Positions 56,901 to 64,000 of a stretch of 64,000 bases of DNA are shown here, piece by piece. The stretch's first letter is position 1; the number at the start of each line of letters is the position of its first letter. Made by a program: the position numbers and the translations under genes. The notes below the pieces were generated by a model, which saw nothing but the letters and a program-made list of their open reading frames with translations, was not told the DNA's origin and searched no databases. Origin of the DNA: Gossypium raimondii (Eukaryota > Streptophyta > Magnoliopsida > Malvales > Malvaceae); the NCBI RefSeq assembly GCF_025698545.1, contig NC_068566.1, forward strand, positions 46,851,192 through 46,915,191, given 5' to 3'.

Positions 56901-58857
56901 ATTTCAATTGTTTTAGACCAGCTCCTTATCAAACATTTGTGATACTTCTCATAGTGAGATGCATCCCTTTTGAATTTTTTTTTAATTTTACAAGTAGCTA
57001 TATAACCATATATCAAGAAGTCCCAAGGGAAAGCGAGGATTGTTGTTCAGCTTTAGGACAGTATTGTGCAATATATGACAATGCAGAAAAGGCTATTTTC
57101 TTTTGCTGAGTATTCCCTTCAATTATGGTATTCCGATACATTTTATGCATTGACTCATAGTCCAGATCATGCAGTACACTTATATGGAAACCTGATAAAC
57201 AGTTTGGAAGAATCAAGTCACACTGACATAATGAAACTGCAATAGATAATATTAAAAGAAAGAAAGGCAAAAGAAACTCATTTGTCACCATAAACAGCAT
57301 AGAAGAAGAACAAATACTAATTTCCATCCTTTATTAACTATCAATATCGGTTACGCTAACCTACCTTCCAATTCTGCCTGCAATACGACCATGAGATTTT
57401 GAGGAAAAACGACGAGTATAACGAGCTGATATGCCAAAAGAATTTGTGCCAAACTGCAGTTCTTAACATGAAAAAAAATATTAAAAAGATTCATGTTGGC
57501 AGAAATAAATAAATAAACAAAAACAACTAGGATCATACACCAGTGGGATTTTTCTGGGTTAGTTATTCTGCCATAAACTCGGTAATCTAGATAGTGAACA
57601 TAGACTTGCCTTCACTTCTCCAGCAGCAGACGTATTTTGGTCTTTCTTTTGCCATCCAACCCCAATAGATGACTGTGGACCAAGTAAAAGCTCTATCTGT
57701 AGAAATGGTGAAGACCAAAAACAAATTGAAAGAGATTAGAATCCTCAGACAGATCAGCAATAATTAAGACTCAGCATTTCATAGCATCTCAGCTGAAAAT
57801 GACAAAAAGTAGCTTACATTTCCACTTGCTGTATCGGAAAGTTGACGAGTCCATACATTGGAAAGATTAATCGAGCCATCATGAAAAGACTTAGCAATAC
57901 CCAGTGTCGCAGTTGAGTGTAAAGATAACTGACTGAAATAGAAAAGGAGACAATGAAGATACCGAGCAAAACTACAAACTAAGTAGACAAACAATTAAAA
58001 CCCGAATTCCCTACCGTGTCATTTGCACCCCTATTAGACTACCTAAACCAACCGATCCCATAAACTCGATAGTAGAATCAGAAGCAATCTGATGCCTAAA
58101 CACAGCCGAAGCAGCTCCAGCACCGGAATTCTCTTCGACTCCCAAATTTCCACTTAATGAAAGAGCACTACTTTTCGATAATTGAGATTGAACTGCACTA
58201 GCCATAGCCATTCTAAAATACAAAACAAAATTACACAACATGCTATATCAATGCAACAATCAATCAATCAAAATTAAGGAACCAAAACAAAAAATAAAAG
58301 GGCAAATACCCTTACCCTCTCATAATACCATCACCATCTAGAAACCCAGGCAATGACAAATTGGCAACTATTGAACCCTTGGGTAGAAAAAGAGCCGACA
58401 TCTTTTGTTGTTCCTTCATCCTTTTTAGCTTCTCAAGCTGTTCTTTAATCTCTTCTACTTTATTCAACTTTGGGCCAAGTTCTAATCCAGAATTCAATCC
58501 TTCCATACCATAAATATCGTATATTTGTCTCTTGTTTTCATCAGATAAGATTTCGTATGCTTCACAGATTCTTTGGAAATTCTCTGTAGCAATTTCCTTC
58601 ATCTATACATATTCAAATATATATATATATATAAAATAAAATCTCATGTAAAACATCGAATTGAAGAGTAAAAAGAAACATAATTTCCCCCTTTTTTCTT
58701 TAATACTTACATGAGGAGCTTGGTATTTGTCAGGATGGTAAACTTGAGCCCATTGACGATAAGCTCTACGGATTTCTTCATCGGAGGCTTCCGGTGATAG
58801 ATGTAATAGTGCGTACAGTTCTCTGTTCGGAGGTCCGGTGCCGTCGTCTTCTTTCAT
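53984..58857 (-). CDS. DnaJ/HSP40 co-chaperone, DnaJ13/DNAJC11 type with DUF3395
   Basis: Thirteen exons on the minus strand, all in frame, 541 aa (Arabidopsis DnaJ13 is about 538): 58857-58711, 58602-58316, 58212-58015, 57932-57818, 57696-57610, 57453-57365, 56702-56618, 56293-56240, 55610-55530, 55415-55338, 54862-54623, 54253-54146, 54040-53984. The J domain is N-terminal (about 13-80) with the HPD motif at 41-43 (VYHPDKY), so it should stimulate an HSP70. A charged coiled coil follows ([20 protein letters not shown]), then a long beta-rich middle as in DNAJC11, a possible membrane segment (355-380), a second coiled coil ([18 protein letters not shown]) and the DUF3395 end, finishing [16 protein letters not shown]. 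Animal DNAJC11 is mitochondrial; the Arabidopsis homologue (OWL1) is tied to very-low-fluence light responses (from memory). Intron 5 has a GC donor (AAG|GCAAGT). Confidence 0.95.
54302..54531. mobile_element. Mutator-like MITE in a DnaJ13 intron, perfect 9-bp target duplication
   Basis: A 230-bp element between exact copies of GATTTCTAT (54293-54301 and 54532-54540). Terminal inverted repeats start AGTAAAAG and run with few mismatches through 'tatggatgcccttgtactag' (left) and 'tatggaggcccttgtactag' (complement of right), about 30 bases or more. Interior arms 'gcattttgcctc' also pair. It lies in the intron between exons 11 and 12. No coding capacity. Confidence 0.8.
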
Positions 58858-59000
58858 CGTCTTGATTTTCTAGGAGAAATCAAAGAAATTGCTTCTTCTT
58901 TTTTGGGGTTTTAGGGGTTTTTGGATATTACATTGTTTGGTAACTGTTAAATTTCAGCTACTATATACTAAGTGTTTCAAAGGCCCAAAAGCCCATATCT
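58858..59000 (-). promoter_or_regulatory. DnaJ13 leader and proximal promoter
   Basis: Sequence immediately upstream of the DnaJ13 start codon on the minus strand. It lacks a clear TATA box, as is common for housekeeping plant genes. No regulatory motif is decisive. Confidence 0.25.
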
Positions 59001-59420
59001 TTGGGTTAATAAAACAGTTTGAACTCAAGCTCGACTCAATTTTGAGCTTGGTACTTGACTCGAGCTCAATTAAATACTTATTTTCAAGTTTGACTCAAGA
59101 TATAATCAGGTCACTCGAGCTTAATTAAGTTTGCTTATCAATTTTTATACTCAAGCTTGAACCTAATTAAGTTCATATGTTATCATGCTTGAACTGAACT
59201 CGATAATTAAGCTTAGAATTATTAATATATATTACAAACAATGACTTGATTATATTAATACAAAAGTATTTATAATATATATTATAAATAAAAAGTTTTA
59301 TAAGAATTATTAGCCGTTTGAGTCGAGTATTATTAATTTTAAATTCTACTCAATTAATAGCTCGATCTACTCAAGCTCAGCTTGATAATTACTAAATTGA
59401 GTTCGAGCTTTTTTCGACAG
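59001..59420. repeat. hAT-like repeat with 'ctcgag/gagctc' subterminal motifs
   Basis: Dense 'actcgagc', 'gctcgactcaa', 'tcaagcttgaac' and 'gagttcgagc' words in both orientations flank an AT-rich centre (59210-59320). This is the pattern of the 'cgagctcgagc' plant hAT MITEs. Sharp ends and a target duplication are not visible. It starts about 150 bases upstream of the DnaJ13 start. Confidence 0.45.
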
Positions 59421-60779
59421 TTAAAAACTGTTAAAACGGAGTAGCTGCCGAAATAATCAAACAGTTACATATGGCGTGCCATGTGTACATCATGTTAATA
59501 AAATAACTAATTTGCTCTTTGATCTAATGTACAATGATTAATTAACTCTTTTTTTCAATTTACGAGTAAAATACAAAATGACTTTTAGTACAATGTTAGG
59601 ATACTATCTTTGAGCTAAGACTCAATCAACAACAAATAAGAGATTTAATCTATTTATTTTAAATAAAAAATCATATATATTTTTCAAAATTAAAATATTA
59701 TTATATTTAAAACAAGTTTTAAATATTCAATATCTATTTAAATTAAAATATAATTTAAAAGTCAATTTGATAGTAATTAAAATAATTTTTATGATTTTAT
59801 AGTTAAAAGAAGTATTGTATAAAAATAAAAATAAATAGAAATTTAAGAGATAATTTTGTTCCGTTAGAAATTACCAGCAAGTGTTGAAAAGAATCGGTTC
59901 GAATATTAAAGACGATATTATTAAAGAAGGTAGTCACGAATCTTAAATATAAAAAGTAAAATCAACATATTAACTTTTTTTATGCAAAACATATTTTAAA
60001 TATATGTCTTATATATCCAATAAACTATGAGATCAAGCCTAAGCACATAATTTCATTATAGGTAAAGGAAAGTTGTCATTTGCTTACTTTATATTTTTGG
60101 TTGACATTCCATTATTATAATATGCTATAATGCTAACATAATTACAATAAATTTTTTCAAACAAGTATGATAAATGAGGCATTTTTATTTAGATTTTTGC
60201 ATTCAACTCTACTTGTTTATTCACTTTTCAATACTATAAAAATTAAATTATTGGAACTAACTTCCTCTTGAGTTTTGACCTAATAGTTTTTTTTTTTATA
60301 AAAATAGTTAGCCGATCGATAGTCCGTTTCTTGGGTATTTTGAACGGGCTGAATCTACTTAAAAATGGGCCTGGATTTGAAAATTTTTTGGAACTTGGTC
60401 TCGATCTCTAGTGGTGACATGACATTCTAACATTATGCAATGTCATCACCTAAAATTTTTTTTAAAAAAAATTGAGAAATGTTATCAAGTTTCAGGACCA
60501 AGTTAAAAAATTGTCAATTTTAGGGATTAAATGTTGCATTATCTCTTTTGACGAATATTAAATGGCTACCAACCCTAAAGTAAAGGACCTCCTGAATAAT
60601 TATTCCAAAAGGGAAAAAAAAAGCCAACTAAGGTAATCCATCATTTGTTTGTGGTTACCACATCTGGGTCTCCCAAAAATGGTAAAATCCTCTTATAGAT
60701 CTTAAAGTTTTACAAAATTACTTGATAATATAAAAGTTAATCTTTTAAAAATTTATAATTAATATTTTACCCCTACTGT
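59421..60779. other. Intergenic DNA with a MITE half-copy
   Basis: Positions 59421-59580 match one half of the 15312-15555 element ('ggcgtgccatgtgtacatcatg', 'aataactaatttgctctttg'). The rest is AT-rich and without a supported gene. Confidence 0.4.
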
Positions 60780-61150
60780 AATTGTCTAGCTTCCCCCTAT
60801 TTTCTTCCATCTCTCCCGAAAGACTCCAAAACAGACCATATATTTCTTAACATTTTCATTGGTTCAATTATCCAAATTGTCCCCATATTTCATTAGTCCA
60901 CGAGGCTTCACTTAATAGCAGCACTACCCAAACTCCACCTCATTTTATCATCTTCCACCCATAGTTTCACCTCTTTAGGCTTCATCTTCCCTTTTGCACT
61001 CAAGCTTTGCTCCGGTTTCGGGATAGTTCATCGGCTCTACATCGACGTGGTACATGCATTCAGGCTCTTCTTTTTTCAGTTGAATTAGATAGTTGACCAG
61101 ACATCTCCGGCCTGCAATGGTAACAGATGGCGGCTAGCTCTTTGTTTAGT
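60780..61150 (+). repeat. Diverged duplicate block, copy 1 (broken exon-like sequence)
   Basis: This block and 63170-63660 share long stretches in the same order: 'aaaagactccaaa.agacc', 'cacttaata.cagcag', 'tagtttc.cc', 'ttt.gcactcaa', 'caggctcttcttttttcagttgaat' and 'ccggcc...aatggtaacagatggc'. Copy 1 has lost the open frame seen in copy 2, so if the block was once coding, this copy is the decayed one. Confidence 0.5.
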
Positions 61151-62389
61151 TTCCCAATGATAATCTGTTTATATTTGAATCACAATCAAAATGAAAGTTT
61201 CATATGTATAATTGTACAAAATCAAAATTCATGTATCAAATTGCACATTAAATCAACAGTTATGTATAATTTTAAGATTTATTCTTACAATTTCTTTTCG
61301 GAAGTAAGCTATCCTAATTTTTTTTATTAGCTTTAAATTATAATTAAATGAAATCCATATCTATACATGTTTTTGATTTAGTATGCAATATTATATATAA
61401 ATTTTGATTTAATATAATTATATACATACAAATTTAATTTTAATTCAATTTTCACATATTTATATGATACAATTTTTCATCATATCATGTGGAATTACGA
61501 ATATAGCATTCTATTAAACTAAAAAAAAATTTACATTATTTCCACATAGATTTAAAAATACACCCATTTTATTAGTTTGATAAAATATTGCATAAGAAAA
61601 TTATGCAATATAAATAATATTATAAGTGTGTTGTGAAAATTGAATCAAAATTAAAATTATATATAATCATATTATATAATAATATATCCATTTTATTTCA
61701 AATACTTTAAAAAATTGAAGGGGCATATGCACCTACCTTGACGTTGTCATCCACTATTATATATTAAAAATAATGATGATCTTTTCACGTATACAACTCC
61801 AATAAATTTAGAATTTGATTGAACAATCATAATGTGACATATATACTCAAAAATGAAGTGACCAACTTTACCTTAACATAATGTGACAAACTCTATGAAC
61901 GATAAATTCGTCCCAATCATAATGTGACATATACACTTTAACATTTTGTACAAGTAAACAAACTTTTGACGCTTTAAAAAATAAAAAAGAAGTTATAATA
62001 TTTATCAAATTGTAAAAAAAAAAAACCATATATGACACATCTCGATATGTTTTAAAAATTAAATCACGTCGAATTATTTGATGAAATTAAAAAAAGAGAT
62101 AAATTATTATATATTACAGGTGCATAGGGCCTATGCACCTTTAGTTCATAATAAGATGACACATTATTATAAATGTAAAGTAAAAAAAATTAAAGGACTT
62201 AAAATTAAATACTATTAACTATATTTAAACATAATTAAATATTAACTATAATTATTTTGTTTCCTTTCAAGGTCTGAGCTTCGGAGTTTTAGATTTTGGG
62301 TTTTGATTTTTAGGTTTCAGATTTTAAATTTTGAGTTTCATGTATTTGTATTATTTAGTTTTATAAACTCTTTGTTTTTCTTTTTGTTT
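61151..62389. other. AT-rich intergenic DNA
   Basis: No gene is supported. A short palindromic 'aggtgcatagggcctatgcacct' lies near 62119-62141, and a related 'catatgcaccta' near 61724, so an inverted-repeat element may span 61720-62141. The frame at 61127-61330 is unsupported. Confidence 0.4.
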
Positions 62390-62960
62390 TTGTTGATGCA
62401 GTGTATAACAAGGAAGATGATGTGGTGGTGCTGAGAAAGCCAATTCACCTTAAGAGACGAAAAGCCGAAAAAGGCAAGAGGATAGGGAGAAGGCTAAGGA
62501 GGATTAGTGCTCCATAGTTGCTTAAGGCCTCAAAAGATTTTTTTTTCCCATTGTTGGAAGGGTTTTATCGGGGAGGTCCTCTTGTCTGCTAGCATGACGT
62601 GGCAAACCGTTATAGATGGGTTGCCATCAGGGAGTACGTGCAGAACGTGCATCGCGGACTCATTTTGTTATGGTAGTACGAGATTGTTATACTCAGGTGG
62701 GGCCCAATGGTCTCTAAGGGCATGTTCACACTTGCCAAGAAGATGGGTTATCCTTGGAAGTGGGAGGTCTAGGTCTTCTAGAGGGAAGCGAGTGGTTCTA
62801 ATCCCTTGCCAAGACTGAGGGTCGAACGGAGAGCAGGGATTCGAGAGGGCTAGTCATCGAGGAGTCCGAGTAGAGTCGGATGGTTCGTCATGGGTGTTTC
62901 TCAGGTGGCCCTTCATGCTAGCACGTGTCCAAGTCTAGAGGAGGTGTAATAGTTTTGCAT
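62390..62960. other. GC-richer segment of unknown origin
   Basis: Base composition differs sharply from the flanks. Positions 62398-62516 read 'DAVYNKEDDVVVLRKPIHLK' and then a basic run (RRKAEKGKRI...) to a stop on the plus strand, and a 103-codon frame covers 62507-62818; I recognise neither. The segment could be part of a retroelement or an exon relic. No RNA gene is seen. Confidence 0.3.
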
Positions 62961-63169
62961 CGATGATGATGTATTATCTTATTATTAACTGATGTTACAT
63001 GAAATTTGTGCATCAATGGTATACCAAATTATCCCCCAAAAAATTTTATTCCAAGACAAAAAAAAAAAAATACACATTCGTAAAGAGACTAAAAATGATC
63101 AAATTACAATATAAAAGACTAAATCCACCCAAAAAAATGCATAACACAAGGGCCTTATATAGAATTTTG

Positions 63170-63660
63170 CCAAAAGTTTCAATCTCTCTCAAAAGACTCC
63201 AAATAGACCCCATCTTACAATTTGTCCATATATATATTTCGTAGCTAATAGAAACCAAACACCCCCATATTTTTATCATATGATCCATGGCCATGGGGCC
63301 GCACTTAATAACAGCAGTAGCCAAATTCTATCTCTTATCATCAACCCCTAGTTTCTCCCCTTTAATTGTAGGCTTGATCTGCCCTTTCGCACTCAAATAT
63401 TGCATCAATTTAAGGGTTGGTGTTGCTCGGCTTTACATTGATTTAATCCATGCAGGCAGGCTCTTCTTTTTTCAGTTGAATCGGATAGTCCTTGAAGCTG
63501 ATCATCAACCAGCAGCAGCTCCGGCCGGTAATGGTAGCAGATGGCAACGAGCTCTCCGGTTAGTTTGCCGGAGGATAATAACCCATGCGAGAAGGTCGCC
63601 GCCAGCGTTAGAATTCAACGTGGCTAGCTTCCATACTCTCACCATGCTTTCACTGTAAGC
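63170..63660 (+). CDS. Possible small or partial gene, duplicate block copy 2
   Basis: An open frame from 63287 to 63658 (123 aa, MAMGPHLITA... to ...TMLSL) ends TAA, and the same bases could also be a splice donor (CTG|taagc or ACT|gtaagc), so this might be a first exon whose gene runs past the window. I recognise no domain. The frame contains AAAPAGNGSRWQRALRLVCR and CRRIITHARR, basic and with no clear signal. It is a diverged copy of 60780-61150, where the frame is broken. It may be non-coding repeat; confidence is low. Confidence 0.2.
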
Positions 63661-64000
63661 ACTCAGATTCTATTTCAGGGTGAGAAACATAAGAATCTTA
63701 TATGATCCGGAAAACCAGAAATTTAATTTTCATACGAGTGTATATATCTGGGTTTCAAATCTCTTTAAAGGTTTAATTTTGATATTAATCCCTTTATTAT
63801 GCTGAAATTTAAGATTTGATCCCTATATTTGGTAAAATTTAATCATGTATTTTGTAAATTGTTATTACTATGTGTGAATTGATAACACGTTTGTTGTTGG
63901 CATTAAAGCAATGGTGTTCATTATTTTTTTACTTTTACGTGTCACATCAAAATTCGAATTCGGTTAACCATGTTGAACCAATAATAAAGTGGCTAACAAT
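63661..64000. other. AT-rich window end
   Basis: No gene is supported. Positions 63770-63990 carry 'aatcccttt', 'gtgtcacatc' and similar words common in the MITE-like repeats of this region. Confidence 0.4.

Noticed and set aside
59890..59910. 'atcggttcgaatatt' as a tRNA B-box
   Set aside because: No A-box at proper distance and no cloverleaf stems can be drawn.
61127..61330. 67-codon frame overlapping duplicate block copy 1
   Set aside because: It begins at the very end of the block and runs through low-complexity AT-rich sequence; copy 2 does not preserve this frame.
63480..63560. Possible MIRNA precursor in the duplicate block
   Set aside because: I compared it with miR172, miR166, miR408, miR398 and miR164 as I remember them and found no match; no good hairpin was evident by eye.

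Overview
This window is nuclear DNA from a flowering plant, most likely a eudicot of the cotton family (Malvaceae, probably Gossypium). It is very AT-rich, genes are sparse, introns are short GT-AG (once GC-AG), and the space between genes is packed with decayed transposon debris. The cotton link is an inference. It rests on the protein sequences and on a decayed LTR-like stretch (26.4-28.2 kb) studded with the CACACGGCCGTGTG motif that I associate with cotton Ty3/gypsy LTRs.

Five protein-coding genes can be supported. (1) 12945-14828 (+): a single-exon GRAS transcription factor of the HAIRY MERISTEM / SCL6-SCL22-SCL27 group, with an exact miR171 target site at 13802-13822 and a GA-rich leader carrying short upstream ORFs. 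(2) 31694-29557 (-): a seven-exon VAP27-type ER membrane protein, about 214 aa, which seems to lack most of the usual coiled coil. (3) 37616-36153 (-): an intronless, secreted, nepenthesin-like aspartic protease of 487 aa. (4) 48652-52911 (+): a 14-exon PRMT7-type protein arginine methyltransferase of 732 aa. (5) 58857-53984 (-): a 13-exon DnaJ protein of the DnaJ13/DNAJC11 type (541 aa). Exon borders were assigned by hand from splice sites and reading frame; all exons join in frame.

Layout: 0-12 kb is intergenic with MITE-like foldback repeats, including a hAT-like element at 8.8-9.2 kb. HAM is at 13-15 kb. A long gene desert runs from 15 to 29.5 kb, with microsatellites, a SINE-like repeat, a tandem 119-bp duplication, the LTR remnant and a GC-rich 410-bp palindrome. 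VAP follows at 29.6-31.7 kb and the protease at 36.2-37.6 kb. From 38 to 48.5 kb there are Mutator-like MITEs, LINE RNase H relics, a 1-kb long inverted repeat and a 1.15-kb terminal-inverted-repeat element rich in ACGT motifs. PRMT7 and DnaJ13 lie tail to tail at 48.6-58.9 kb, each with a MITE in an intron. The last 5 kb holds a diverged duplicated block (60.8 and 63.2 kb) and an unidentified GC-richer segment.

The genes do not form a pathway. Their order is informative, though. HAM-type GRAS genes neighbour VAP27 genes at three Arabidopsis loci, and the protease and PRMT7 homologues are neighbours in Arabidopsis (At4g16563/At4g16570), both recalled from memory. The window therefore seems to carry two ancient gene neighbourhoods stretched by repeat insertion.
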